DNA of 64,000 nt from Actinomadura rudentiformis (GTDB lineage: Bacteria; Actinomycetota; Actinomycetes; Streptosporangiales; Streptosporangiaceae), in contig NZ_WBMT01000011.1 in NCBI RefSeq assembly GCF_008923185.1, positions 1 to 64,000 on the forward strand. Reading direction: 5' to 3'. Under the pieces are notes generated by a model, which saw only the letters and a program-made list of their open reading frames with translations, did not search any database and had not been told where the DNA came from. The position numbers and the translations under genes are program-made. Every line of letters begins with the position of its first letter. Position 1 is the stretch's first letter. Positions 1 through 7,945 of this stretch are shown piece by piece.

Positions 1-7
1 GTTGGTC

Positions 8-125
8 GTTCGGTGGTTATGGCGAAGGGGAAACACCCGGTCCCATCCCGAACCCGGAAGTTAAGCCCTTCAGCGCCGATGGTACTGCACGGGAGACTGT
101 GTGGGAGAGTAGGACACCGCCGGAC
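8..125 (+). rRNA. rrf: 5S ribosomal RNA
   Basis: About 118 nt with the conserved 5S core: the CCCATCCCGAACCCGGAAG segment (loop B/C), TTAAGCCCTTCAGCGCCGATGG, split here as TTAAGCCC then TCAGCGCCGATGG, and the GGGAGAGTAGGACACCGCC 3' end. The terminal stem pairs GTTCGGTGG with CCGCCGGAC. It is followed by a strong terminator, so this is the end of an rRNA operon whose 16S and 23S genes lie before the window. Ends are set by comparison with actinobacterial 5S and may be off by one or two bases. Confidence 0.95.
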
Positions 126-135
126 ACATATTAGG

Positions 136-163
136 AAAGGCCCCGCCGTGAGGCGGGGCCTTT
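136..163 (+). terminator. rRNA operon terminator
   Basis: Perfect 12-bp stem AAAGGCCCCGCC / GGCGGGGCCTTT around a GTGA tetraloop, followed by TCTCATTT. It lies 10 nt after the 5S gene and is a typical intrinsic terminator. Confidence 0.92.
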
Positions 164-164
164 C

Positions 165-401
165 TCATTTCCGTAGGTTCTCAGGAGCGGATTCGGGGTC
201 GTACTCCAGGCGCTTGCGGATCTTCCAGAAGAAGCGGCGGACCCGGCCCCAGGGGGGTGGTTCGACGCCGGTCCTCGCCCACTCGTGCCACCTGGTGAAG
301 AGCTCGACCGTCATGCGGTCATAGCGCGTTCTGGTACCGATTTCCTTGGCCCAGTCGATCTTTCCCCGTCGCCGAAGGCTCGGAGAATGTCCTCCGGCCA
401 T
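165..401 (-). CDS. Small basic hypothetical protein
   Basis: Encodes 78 aa if translation starts at the ATG preceded by a GAGGAACC ribosome-binding motif; an ATG five codons upstream (416) is also open. The product is rich in Arg, Lys and Trp (for example RVRRFFWKIRKRLEY), with no signal peptide or membrane segment. I do not recognise a family. It lies downstream of the broken membrane-effector remnant on the same strand, and its stop abuts the rRNA terminator. It may be a real small gene or a remnant; codon use is less biased than in the window's housekeeping genes. Confidence 0.4.
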   Translation of the reverse strand: MAGGHSPSLRRRGKIDWAKEIGTRTRYDRMTVELFTRWHEWARTGVEPPPWGRVRRFFWKIRKRLEYDPESAPENLRK

Positions 402-449
402 GGTTCCTCGGGGCATTCTCTGGGGCGAAGTTTGATCAGCCTCATCGCA

Positions 450-903
450 CTACCTCCCTGCATCACTCAGCGTAGCGCCGAGTGCGATGAACGTCATCGA
501 GATGACGACAATGACCAGGGCTGCCCGCAATGCGAGGCGTCTGCGCACGATTTCTGACGCGATCTTGTCCTCATAGCCCGTTTTGAGCAGGACAAGGTAG
601 CGAATCGTCTCGACGGATTCCTTGACGAGATACCGGCGCAGCCGCATGAGGTTCATCATGCGCCGACGCGGCCAGGGAAAGAGGGCGCAGAGGGCCATTA
701 CGGTGGCGGTGACCGCGGTGATGCGGCCCGCTTAGAAGAGTAACCGGTCGTCATTGCGGGTGAGCGTCACCAGTAGGCCGGTAAACGCGAGAGTGGCTGC
801 CGCCTTGGCGTCGTTGCGCTCCGGACGTCTTGTCCAAGACATCCAGCCCACGTTGGGCTTCCTCGTTGACCACGGCCAGTGATGGGTCGTCCTTGTAAGT
901 CAT
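450..903 (-). pseudogene. Broken DUF5706/PycTM-like membrane effector
   Basis: Reading right to left, an ATG at 903 opens a segment MTYKDDPSLAVVNEEAQRGL. The frame must shift at about 812-833 to continue as ERNDAKAAATLAFTGLLVTL, a D-x-KA motif followed by a membrane helix. An in-frame TAA at 732-734 interrupts the second helix region. The same frame then continues through a second hydrophobic segment, a helical stretch ending EDKIASEIVRRR, and a third membrane helix ALVIVVISMTFIALGATL, to the stop at 450. This N-terminal D-x-KA plus three-helix layout is that of DUF5706 (PycTM) and related SLATT-type membrane effectors of antiphage systems. Two independent lesions argue for a pseudogene. The intact 3' part (450-698) could be annotated alone as an 82-aa hypothetical protein. 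No cyclase gene is adjacent. The family assignment is inference. Confidence 0.55.
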
Positions 904-1099
904 GGCCACAAGACTGACGCAGGCGAATTCGTGGGACCAGGAATTAGGCGTTCTGTGGATAACGCGTTTTAGATCTTGGTTCCGTGTCGGTCGTTCCGGA
1001 ATTGGCACCCATACCCAATTGGGTAGCCGTCCGGGCTGGTGGTCCCATCTGTGACATCTTGTCCATGCGCACCCATCTGGGCCAGTGCTAGGAGGAACC

Positions 1100-1375
1100 A
1101 TGCGCAACCCGAGACAGTTGTCGCAGCATGAGCACACCATGATGCGTAAACAGCTCAAGCGGCTATGGTGGCGCCTGCTCGGTGGGGGTCTTGTTCTTAT
1201 TGCGGTGTCGATGGGCTTGGCCGTGCTCGATGAGGAGGGGCCGTCGCCCGTGCCGGGCTGGCTGATCAGCGGCGTGGGTTTTGCAGCCACCGTGTTGCTT
1301 GCGGGTGCAGCGGTGACGCTCATCATCCTCTACCTGTACTGGGCTGTCTCTCTTCATTCAAAGAGACGGGGATGA
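1100..1375 (+). CDS. Small two-helix membrane protein
   Basis: A 91-aa protein starting at the ATG 6 nt after GGAGG (1091-1095); a GTG five codons earlier overlaps that ribosome-binding site and is less likely. A basic N-terminus (KQLKRLWWRLL) is followed by two hydrophobic segments, about residues 26-46 and 56-80, and a short basic C-terminus. The middle loop is acidic (LDEEGPSPVPG). It is probably an inner-membrane protein with both ends in the cytoplasm. No family is recognised. It points away from the effector remnant and may belong to the same old gene island. Confidence 0.6.
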   Translation: MRNPRQLSQHEHTMMRKQLKRLWWRLLGGGLVLIAVSMGLAVLDEEGPSPVPGWLISGVGFAATVLLAGAAVTLIILYLYWAVSLHSKRRG

Positions 1376-1498
1376 TGATCTTCGCTGCTCCACGATGCGC
1401 GGGCCGCGCAGTCCCCACACGGTCACGTGCCTTCGTACATCCCGCCTGACATGCGCCGGATTTCTCACCCTGCGGGCGCCGGCCGGTTCCGGCAATCG

Positions 1499-2449
1499 TT
1501 ACTCGTAGGGGTTGGGAGTGGCGAGGCTCATCCTGCCCAGTTCGATCACGTCGTCCTCGTCGTACTCGGCGGGGAGATCGAGGTCCAGGGCGCGGAAGAG
1601 GGCGCGGATCTCCTCGGTGGTGGGTTCCTCGCTAAGCGGCATGTCGCGGACGCGGTGCAGGGGGAGGCGGCGGGCCTGCTGGAGGCTGACGTGCAGTTCC
1701 GACTCCCAGCAGTCGTACGTCGGCGTCCCGCAGTCGATGATCGTGGCCGGGAACTCCGGTCCGCGCTGGGTGATGATCAGGCAGCTCTCGGTCAGCTCGT
1801 AGCGCAGGAGCGAGAACGTGGACGAGAGCCGGACGTCGATGTCGAGCAGTTCGTAGCGCTGCTGGTGCCAGCATGCCGCCAGGACGGTCGCGTACAGCTC
1901 GCGCCGGGTGCCGTCCATGGTCCAGAAACGTTCGGCGCTGTCGGGGCTCGTCGCCAGGCGCTGGTGGAGCGCGACGAACCGGTTGCACAAGCCCTCGTCG
2001 GCGGGGTCGAGGATCTCCAGCCGGAACGTGAGCGAACGGCGGGCGCGGCGGGAGCGTTCGACGCACTCGGGCAGCGTGACGGCCCGGACGTAGGTGCCGG
2101 TCGAGCCCTTGAAGAACCACCGGGCCGCGCCCTTGCGCGCCTGCGCCAGCGCCTCGCTGCACTCGTCGCCGGTGACCTCGCGCACCACCGCGGCCCGCTC
2201 CAGCCGCGCGAGCCGTTCGTTGGCGCGTTCGACCGACGTCAGCACGGCGGCGCCGCGCTCGTCCCCCCGCTGCCGGTCACGGAGCAACACGATCGCCACG
2301 ACGGCCAGGGTCGCGACGGTCGCGTTCGCGACGACCTTGCTGGAGGCCACGCCGATGACGTCGAGGCCGAGGATCACGACGGCCAGGGTGAGCGCGACGA
2401 GGACGTCGATGTAACGGAAGAGCCACTCGAAAGCCCGTTTGATGCGCAA
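1499..2449 (-). CDS. Membrane-anchored protein with C-terminal effector-like domain
   Basis: A 316-aa protein from a TTG start with GGAGG 7 nt upstream. Two membrane helices occupy about residues 14-58 (VLVALTLAVVILGLDVIGV and ATLAVVAIVLLRD). A short coiled coil (about 68-90, VERANERLARLERA) leads into a soluble domain containing KGAARWFFKGSTGTYVRAVT, FRLEILDPADEGLCNRF and, near the end, FSLLRYELTESCLI. The same layout (two helices, coiled coil, alpha/beta domain with a strand running into a Pro-Asp or Pro-Ser loop) recurs in the protein at 22919-23758. I suspect a PLD-like or DUF5919-like fold without the catalytic HKD motif, but this is not proven. It stands alone between convergent and divergent neighbours. 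Confidence 0.6.
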   Translation of the reverse strand: MRIKRAFEWLFRYIDVLVALTLAVVILGLDVIGVASSKVVANATVATLAVVAIVLLRDRQRGDERGAAVLTSVERANERLARLERAAVVREVTGDECSEALAQARKGAARWFFKGSTGTYVRAVTLPECVERSRRARRSLTFRLEILDPADEGLCNRFVALHQRLATSPDSAERFWTMDGTRRELYATVLAACWHQQRYELLDIDVRLSSTFSLLRYELTESCLIITQRGPEFPATIIDCGTPTYDCWESELHVSLQQARRLPLHRVRDMPLSEEPTTEEIRALFRALDLDLPAEYDEDDVIELGRMSLATPNPYE

Positions 2450-2505
2450 CCGTAAGCCTCCGGGGGTGAGCCTTGCGTAGGCCCGATCTTACGGTCCGGG
2501 AAGCC

Positions 2506-3006
2506 TTACGGCCCGAGGGTTTCGAGCTGCTTCAGGCAGGCGGCCGCGGCCACGATCTGGTCCTCGTTGAAGACCCGGACTCCCGCGCGCTCCAGCAGCG
2601 CGGTCGTGACGCCGTGGCCAGGAACGGACGTTCCGGTGAAGTGGCCGTTGTAGACGCGCAGGCTGCCGCAGGACGGGCTGCCCTCCTTGAGGAGGGCGAT
2701 CCGCGCACCGGCGTCCCGGGCGGCCTCGAGCGCCAGGCGTGCGCCGCGTACGAAGGCCTCGGTCACGTCGTCGCCGCGGTCAGTGCGCACGGCGGCGGTG
2801 CCGTCGAGGACCGCCGCGCCGTCACCGCCGACGATCTCCGCGGGCGGGCGCGGCACGGGCAGGCCGCCGGACACCTCCGGGCAGAACGAGACCAGGCGGC
2901 CCTCGGCCCGCCAGCGGTCGACGAGCTCGTCGTCCACGCGCTTGGCGGCGCCGTCGTAGCGCACCGGCCGGCCCAGCAGACAGGCGCTCACCAGGATCTT
3001 TTCCAC
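2506..3006 (-). CDS. DUF523 (TudS-like) desulfurase family protein
   Basis: A 166-aa protein that is almost entirely a DUF523 domain. The conserved cysteines are visible in SACLLGRPVRYDG (residue 9), SFCPEVSGGLPVPRPP (about 42) and KEGSPSCGS (about 113). In the family member thiouracil desulfurase TudS, three cysteines hold a [4Fe-4S] cluster that removes sulfur from thiolated uracil; this protein could have that role or act on a related thio-compound. The GTG start sits six bases after a TAAGCT -10 box with no ribosome-binding site, so the mRNA is probably leaderless. It is monocistronic. Confidence 0.85.
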   Translation of the reverse strand: MEKILVSACLLGRPVRYDGAAKRVDDELVDRWRAEGRLVSFCPEVSGGLPVPRPPAEIVGGDGAAVLDGTAAVRTDRGDDVTEAFVRGARLALEAARDAGARIALLKEGSPSCGSLRVYNGHFTGTSVPGHGVTTALLERAGVRVFNEDQIVAAAACLKQLETLGP

Positions 3007-3012
3007 ATCTTT

Positions 3013-3018
3013 AGCTTA
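3013..3018 (-). promoter_or_regulatory. -10 box for leaderless DUF523 gene
   Basis: TAAGCT on the minus strand, then six bases, then the GTG start at 3006. The geometry predicts that transcription starts on the first base of the start codon. No clear -35 box was identified. Confidence 0.55.
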
Positions 3019-3123
3019 TGTCCGGCCTGATGAGGCGGCGGTTGCGGGAGTTCTGGAATGTGTCTTGCGTCTCACTGGACGCTGGCGAATAGTTGAAGGA
3101 TCCCGTCACCCAGGGAGTCCGGC

Positions 3124-4791
3124 ATGGTCCTGCTCGGCCGTCCGCTCCCGGAGGCGCCGCCGCGGCCGCGTCCCCGGGGTTCCGTCCTGGTGTCCTGGCT
3201 CACCACCACCGACCACAAGGTGATCGGGTACCTGTATCTGATCACGTCGTTCGTGTTCTTCCTGCTGGCCGGTCTGATGGCGATGGTCATCCGAGCCGAG
3301 CTCGCCGAGCCCGGCACGCAGGTGGTGAGCAACGAGCAGTTCAACCAGATGTTCACCATCCACGGCACGGTGATGTTGCTGCTGTTCGCGACGCCGCTGT
3401 TCGTCGGGTTCGCGAACGTGATCATGCCGTTGCAGATCGGGTCGCCGGACGTGGCCTTCCCGCGGCTCAACATGTTCAGCTACTGGCTGTTCCTGCTGGG
3501 CGGGCTGATCGTCTTCTCCTCGTTCATCGCGCCGGGCGGGGCGGCGGCGTTCGGCTGGACCGCGTACTCGCCGTTGACGAGCGACATCCGATCGCCGGGT
3601 GTGGGCGCGGATCTGTGGATCATGGGGCTGTCGCTGTCCGGCTTCGGCACCATCCTGGGCGGGGTCAACTTCATCACCACGATCATCGGCATGCGCGCCC
3701 CGGGCATGACGATGTTCCGGATGCCGATCTTCACCTGGAACATCCTGCTGACCAGCCTGCTGGTGCTGATGGCGTTCCCGATCCTGGCGGCGGCGCTGCT
3801 GGTGCTGGAGTCGGACCGGCGGCTCGGCTCGCACGTGTTCGACCCGGCGGTCGGCGGCGCGCTCACCTGGCAGCACCTGTTCTGGTTCTTCGGCCATCCC
3901 GAGGTCTACATCATCGCGCTGCCGTTCTTCGGCATCATCACCGAGGTCATCCCGGTCTTCAGCCGCAAGCCGCTGTTCGGCTACTTCGGGATGGTCGGCG
4001 CGACGATTCTGATCGCCGGGCTGTCGATGGCGGTCTGGGCGCACCACATGTTCACGACGGGGCAGGTCCTGCTGCCGTTCTTCTCGTTCATGACGTTCCT
4101 CATCGCGGTGCCCACGGGGGTGAAGTTCTTCAACTGGGTCGGAACGATGTGGCGAGGAAAGTTGAGCTTCGAGACGCCGATGTTGTTCTCGGTCGGCTTC
4201 CTCGTCACGTTCCTCTTCGGGGGTCTGACCGGGATCATCCTCGCCTCGCCGCCGCTGGACTTCCACTTGCAGGACTCCTACTTCGTGGTCGCCCACTTCC
4301 ATTACGTGGTCTTCGGCACGGTCGTGTTCGCGATGTTCGCGGGCTTCTACTTCTGGTGGCCCAAGATGACCGGGAAGATGCTGAACGAACCTCTGGGCAA
4401 GATCCACTTCTGGTTCCTGTTCATCGGGTTCCACACCACGTTCTTCGTCCAGCACATCCTCGGCGCGCAGGGCATGCCGCGGCGGTACGCCGACTACGCC
4501 GAGGAGTTCGTCATGCTCAACCGGATCTCCACCGCCGGCGCGTTCATCCTCGGGGTGTCGACCTTGTTCTTCATCTACAACGTCTACCGGACCGCGCGGC
4601 ACGGCGTCCGGGTCGAGGCCGACGACCCCTGGGGCTTCGGAAACTCGCTGGAGTGGGCGACGTCCTGCCCGCCGCCTCGCCACAACTTCACGTCGATTCC
4701 ACGGATCCGCTCGGAACGGCCGGCGTTCGACCTGCACTACCCGAGGCTTCCGGCGGAGAAGGTCAAGCACATCTCCGGGCCCGAGGGGTAG
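3124..4791 (+). CDS. ctaD: Cytochrome c oxidase subunit I
   Basis: A 555-aa aa3-type heme-copper oxidase subunit I with about 12 membrane helices. The metal ligands are present: the first heme a His in FTIHGTVMLLLF, the CuB His with cross-linked Tyr in FFGHPEVYI, two CuB His in WAHHMFTTG, and the heme a3/heme a pair in HFHYVVFG. The K-channel region VPTGVKFFNW is also present. It reduces oxygen to water at the cytoplasmic membrane and pumps protons. The start is supported by GGGAG 6-7 nt upstream. No subunit II, III or IV gene or cytochrome bc1 genes adjoin it; actinobacteria often place ctaD apart from ctaC-ctaE, or carry a second copy. Confidence 0.95.
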   Translation: MVLLGRPLPEAPPRPRPRGSVLVSWLTTTDHKVIGYLYLITSFVFFLLAGLMAMVIRAELAEPGTQVVSNEQFNQMFTIHGTVMLLLFATPLFVGFANVIMPLQIGSPDVAFPRLNMFSYWLFLLGGLIVFSSFIAPGGAAAFGWTAYSPLTSDIRSPGVGADLWIMGLSLSGFGTILGGVNFITTIIGMRAPGMTMFRMPIFTWNILLTSLLVLMAFPILAAALLVLESDRRLGSHVFDPAVGGALTWQHLFWFFGHPEVYIIALPFFGIITEVIPVFSRKPLFGYFGMVGATILIAGLSMAVWAHHMFTTGQVLLPFFSFMTFLIAVPTGVKFFNWVGTMWRGKLSFETPMLFSVGFLVTFLFGGLTGIILASPPLDFHLQDSYFVVAHFHYVVFGTVVFAMFAGFYFWWPKMTGKMLNEPLGKIHFWFLFIGFHTTFFVQHILGAQGMPRRYADYAEEFVMLNRISTAGAFILGVSTLFFIYNVYRTARHGVRVEADDPWGFGNSLEWATSCPPPRHNFTSIPRIRSERPAFDLHYPRLPAEKVKHISGPEG

Positions 4792-4870
4792 CCGTCCCAC
4801 CCGAATGGGTATGTGGTGACCTAGAGTGGTCAGGTCGTCACGACGACCGCCGGTCTATCACGCTCCGTAA

Positions 4871-4876
4871 TAGCTT
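4871..4876 (+). promoter_or_regulatory. -10 box for leaderless methyltransferase gene
   Basis: TAGCTT, six bases, then ATG at 4883. No ribosome-binding site precedes the start, which fits a leaderless transcript. Confidence 0.55.
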
Positions 4877-4882
4877 GACCGC

Positions 4883-5572
4883 ATGGAGGAACGTAAGGGC
4901 TCGGCCGGTCGAGACTGGGCCGAATGGCATGAGGCCTATGACGATCCCGGCTCGCCGCTGTCGCGGCGGCTGCGGACCGTGCAGCAGCGCATCCGGGACG
5001 TGCTTGACGAGGCGCCGCCCGGACCTGTCACCGCCGTGAGTCTGTGCGCGGGGCAGGGCCGGGACCTGCTCGGTGTCCTTGCAGATCATCCGCGTGGCGC
5101 CGATGTCGCCGCCCGGCTGGTCGAACTGGACGAGCACAACGTCCGGGCGGCGCGGGCCGCGATCGAGGAGGCGGGACTGGCCGCGATCGAGGCGGTGGCC
5201 GGCGACGCGTCGTGCACGGACGCCTTCGCCGGGGCGGTCCCGGCCGATCTGGTGCTGGTCTGCGGCGTGTTCGGCAACCTGGCCGACGCCGACATCGAAC
5301 GGACCATCTCCCTGCTCCCGCAGTTGTGCGCGGAGGGCGCGCACGTGGTGTGGACGCGCAACCGGCGGCCGCCTGACGTGACACCCTGTATCCATTACTG
5401 GTTCGAGAAGCACGGCTTCGAGGAACGGTGGTCGTCCCCACCTCTGGAACGCGGCTACGGGGTCGGGCTGCATCGCTACACGGGTGAGCCCGCGCCGCTC
5501 GAACGCGGGGTGAGGCTGTTCACCTTCGTCGGATATGACGCCCTCCGGAAGGGGGCACCCTGGCCGAGGTGA
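4883..5572 (+). CDS. Class I SAM-dependent methyltransferase
   Basis: A 229-aa cytosolic protein with a Rossmann-type SAM-binding motif (SLCAGQGRDLLGVLADHP, about residues 52-70), an acidic residue that would bind the ribose (LVELDEHNVRAARAA, about 80), and a motif-IV-like VLVCGVFGNL (about 117). The unusual CAGQGRD glycine loop occurs in an actinobacterial subgroup with unknown substrates. It lies between ctaD and a SpoIIE phosphatase on the same strand but has its own leaderless promoter. The substrate cannot be told from sequence. Confidence 0.8.
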   Translation: MEERKGSAGRDWAEWHEAYDDPGSPLSRRLRTVQQRIRDVLDEAPPGPVTAVSLCAGQGRDLLGVLADHPRGADVAARLVELDEHNVRAARAAIEEAGLAAIEAVAGDASCTDAFAGAVPADLVLVCGVFGNLADADIERTISLLPQLCAEGAHVVWTRNRRPPDVTPCIHYWFEKHGFEERWSSPPLERGYGVGLHRYTGEPAPLERGVRLFTFVGYDALRKGAPWPR

Positions 5573-5641
5573 CGGCGCGCGGGCCACGTCTTCGTGCCGC
5601 ACCAAATTCCGGGAATCCGTCTCATTCAGTGGCCAGACGGA

Positions 5642-5647
5642 TACAAT
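5642..5647 (+). promoter_or_regulatory. Possible -10 box upstream of phosphatase gene
   Basis: TACAAT, close to the sigma-70 consensus and the best such hexamer nearby. It has no convincing -35 partner. It would start transcription near 5653, which excludes the upstream in-frame start at 5594 and leaves GTG 5672 or ATG 5696. Confidence 0.4.
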
Positions 5648-5695
5648 CGGCCACTGTCCATTCTGGGGTACGTGTCCTTGAGGACGGCGAACTTC

Positions 5696-6838
5696 ATGCC
5701 CTGGCCGGAACACCCCTCGCACTGCGACTGCGGGAAAGCGATACCGGCAGCAATGATCCTGATGGTCATGCTGTGCGGGATCTTCTCACTCGATCTCGTG
5801 CTGCCGGGCCCGTACACGGCCATGCCCATGCTCGTGGCCGTGCCGTCGCTCGCCATGCTGACGCCGACCTGTCCGCGCTGTGCGGTGCTCATCGGTGTGG
5901 CTGTACTGCTGATCGCGGTCCCGCTCGCGCTCCAGCACTGGCCGTCGCGCCCGGTGGTCGTGATGAGCAGCCTCGCCGGCATCGTGCTCTCCGCGACGAT
6001 GATGTGGGTGGCATGCTGCCGCCAGCAGCGCATCCACTGTGCGCAGGCCGACCTGCGCGAGGTCCTCGAGGCCATGCAGCAGGCGATGCTGCGGCCGGTG
6101 CCGCGGCGGCTCGGCCCGCTGGCCGCCGAGGGCCACTATCTCGCGGCGGCCGAGCACGCGCAGGTCGGCGGTGATCTCTACGAGGGGGTCGCCACGCCGT
6201 ACGGCGTCCGGCTCATCGTCGGTGACGCGATGGGCAAGGGGCTGGGCGCCGTCGAGAAGGCCGCCGACGTGCTGGGGGCGTTCCGCGAACTGGCCTGCAA
6301 CGAGACGTCCCTGACCGGGATGGCGGCACGGCTCGACGCGTTCCTGGCGGCCGGCGACCTCCGGGAGGAGTTCGTGACCGCGCTGCTCGTCGAGATCGCC
6401 CCGGACGGCCTCACCGCCGAGTTCGTGTCCTGCGGGCATCCGCCACCGCTGCTGCTGTCCGGCGGCCGGGTCTCCTTCGTCGACGCCGTGCCGTCCGCAC
6501 CGCCGCTGGGCTTGTTCGGCATGGGCGAGTGCTGGCCCCACTCCATGACCATTCCGCTGTGCCAAGGAGACCGGCTGCTGCTCTACACCGACGGAGTAAC
6601 TGAGGCCAGGGAAGGCGGCGGCCGCTTCTATCCGCTCGCCGACAGGGTCGCCGGCTTCTATGACGAGAGCCCCGGCGGTCTGATCGCCAAGCTGGTGGAG
6701 GATCTGCGCGCCCATGTCGGCGGGCGGCTCCACGATGACGCGGCGCTGCTGCTCGTCCGGTCCGAGCCCGCCGCCGTCCCCCTGCCGCGTTCCGGTGAAC
6801 GGGTCGAAGCTGACCAGCGGTCGCGGACGGCGCCGTAG
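5696..6838 (+). CDS. Membrane SpoIIE-type PP2C phosphatase
   Basis: About 380 aa. The N-terminal third has three or four hydrophobic segments (AAMILMVMLCGIFSLDLVL, CAVLIGVAVLLIAVPLAL, VVVMSSLAGIVLSATMMWVA). The rest is a SpoIIE/RsbU-type PP2C domain with metal-binding motifs QVGGDLYEG, VGDAMGKGLGA, YTDGVTEAR and HDDAALLLV. Such proteins dephosphorylate anti-sigma antagonists in partner-switching stress pathways. Here the PP2C domain is tethered to the membrane without a recognisable PAS or GAF sensor. The start is uncertain: ATG 5696 has GAGGA 10 nt upstream, and GTG 5672 is an alternative. The stop lies in a tandem repeat (see 6827-6889). Confidence 0.85.
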   Translation: MPWPEHPSHCDCGKAIPAAMILMVMLCGIFSLDLVLPGPYTAMPMLVAVPSLAMLTPTCPRCAVLIGVAVLLIAVPLALQHWPSRPVVVMSSLAGIVLSATMMWVACCRQQRIHCAQADLREVLEAMQQAMLRPVPRRLGPLAAEGHYLAAAEHAQVGGDLYEGVATPYGVRLIVGDAMGKGLGAVEKAADVLGAFRELACNETSLTGMAARLDAFLAAGDLREEFVTALLVEIAPDGLTAEFVSCGHPPPLLLSGGRVSFVDAVPSAPPLGLFGMGECWPHSMTIPLCQGDRLLLYTDGVTEAREGGGRFYPLADRVAGFYDESPGGLIAKLVEDLRAHVGGRLHDDAALLLVRSEPAAVPLPRSGERVEADQRSRTAP

Positions 6839-6889
6839 AGCGCCACAAGAAACGGCATCGCAGGACGGCATCGCAGAACGGCGCCGTAG
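6827..6889 (+). repeat. 12-13-bp tandem units at phosphatase stop codon
   Basis: Four related units: ACGGCGCCGTAG (6827-6838, containing the gene's stop), ACGGCATCGCAG (6852-6863), ACGGCATCGCAG (6865-6876) and ACGGCGCCGTAG (6878-6889). The first and last are identical and both carry TAG. Confidence 0.75.
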
Positions 6890-6907
6890 GGCTCCTTGGG
6901 CGCCGGG

Positions 6908-7726
6908 TCAGGACTTGCCGCGGATGCGGTTGACCGCGAACGCGGAGACCTTCACGGCCCCGCCCGGGCTGAGGCGCACGCCGCGCCAGGCGGCACGGCC
7001 GTGGGCCGGGGCCACGATGAGAGCCTTGTTCCTGCCCACGCCGCGCATGATGTCGCGGGCCAGCTTCTCGGCTGTGTAGAGTCGGGGAGCGGCCTTCTTG
7101 ATGTCGTCCTTGGCGTCGCCGCTCATCGATGTCTCCGGCAGACCCGGGTTGACGTTGGTGAGAAGCGGTGTGTCGACGAAACTCGGGCAGACCACGCTGA
7201 CCTTGACACCGCGACCGGCGGCCTCGGCGCGCAGACCGAGGGAGAGGCCGACGACGGCGTGCTTGGTCGTGGTGTAGGGCAGGCCCAGCGGCATCGGCAC
7301 CAGGCCTGCGAGCGACGCCGTGTTGACGATGTGGCCGGACCGCTGCTCCAGCATGATCGGGTACGCGGTCTGCACGCCGTGCACGACCCCCTTGAGGTTG
7401 ATGTCGATGGCGCGGTTCCAGTGCTCGAGGGTGAGCTCCTCGGCCGCGCCGCCGATGGAGATCCCGGCGTTGTTGAAGACCAGGTCGAGCCGGCCGTGCT
7501 CGGCCTTCACGCCCTTGTAGAGGTCGGCGACGGCGTCGGCGTCGGTGACGTCGAGGGCGGCGGGGATCGCGCGGCCCTTGTTCAGGGTGCCGAGCCGGTC
7601 GGCGACCTTCTCCGCGCCGGCCGCGTCGAGGTCGGCGACGATCACGGTGTCGCCGCGGTTCACCAGGGACGTGGCGATCGCTCGCCCGATGCCGGATGCT
7701 CCTCCGGTCACGATCGCAATGCTCAT
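6908..7726 (-). CDS. Short-chain dehydrogenase/reductase
   Basis: A 272-aa classical SDR. It has the cofactor loop TGGASGIG (about residue 8), the structural NNAG motif (about 86), and the catalytic YTTTK near 153 with a Ser about 13 residues before it (NTASLAG). The Asp at the end of beta-2 (VADLD) would favour NAD(H). The ATG at 7726 has GGAG 8 nt upstream; a TTG six codons earlier is less likely. It lies downstream of, and on the same strand as, the AurF-like oxygenase, with a 220-bp gap, so co-transcription is uncertain. The substrate is unknown. Confidence 0.88.
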   Translation of the reverse strand: MSIAIVTGGASGIGRAIATSLVNRGDTVIVADLDAAGAEKVADRLGTLNKGRAIPAALDVTDADAVADLYKGVKAEHGRLDLVFNNAGISIGGAAEELTLEHWNRAIDINLKGVVHGVQTAYPIMLEQRSGHIVNTASLAGLVPMPLGLPYTTTKHAVVGLSLGLRAEAAGRGVKVSVVCPSFVDTPLLTNVNPGLPETSMSGDAKDDIKKAAPRLYTAEKLARDIMRGVGRNKALIVAPAHGRAAWRGVRLSPGGAVKVSAFAVNRIRGKS

Positions 7727-7912
7727 GTGGGTGGCTCCGCTCAAAGCTCGGGGTGCCCACCGGAGGAGGATCCGGGCCGGGGCGGATGGGGAGTGGCCCC
7801 GGCCCGGAGCATGGTGGGGGAATCCGATCGCAGTTAATTGGATCAGGTGTTAATAAGAGGGGTAGTCTACTCGCCGGTAGCGAGGTCGTGTTGTGCCTGG
7901 GTGATGTTTTTC

Positions 7913-7940
7913 TTCACGCGACTTAGCACTTCAGCGTGAA
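7913..7940. repeat. Short inverted repeat after oxygenase gene
   Basis: TTCACGC (7913-7919) and GCGTGAA (7934-7940) form a 7-bp stem with a 14-nt loop, directly after the oxygenase stop on the minus strand. There is no U-rich tail in that direction, so its role as a terminator is doubtful. The rest of the 220-bp gap is relatively AT-rich and shows nothing else I can name. Confidence 0.3.
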
Positions 7941-7945
7941 ATCGC

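Noticed and set aside
751..1326. 191-aa minus-strand frame spanning 1326 to 751
   Set aside because: Only its last part (from the ATG at 903) looks like protein; the upstream half is opposite the small membrane gene and is a shadow.
3093..5039. Alternative frames over ctaD on both strands
   Set aside because: The ctaD frame carries all metal ligands; the others are Arg/His/Pro-rich shadows.
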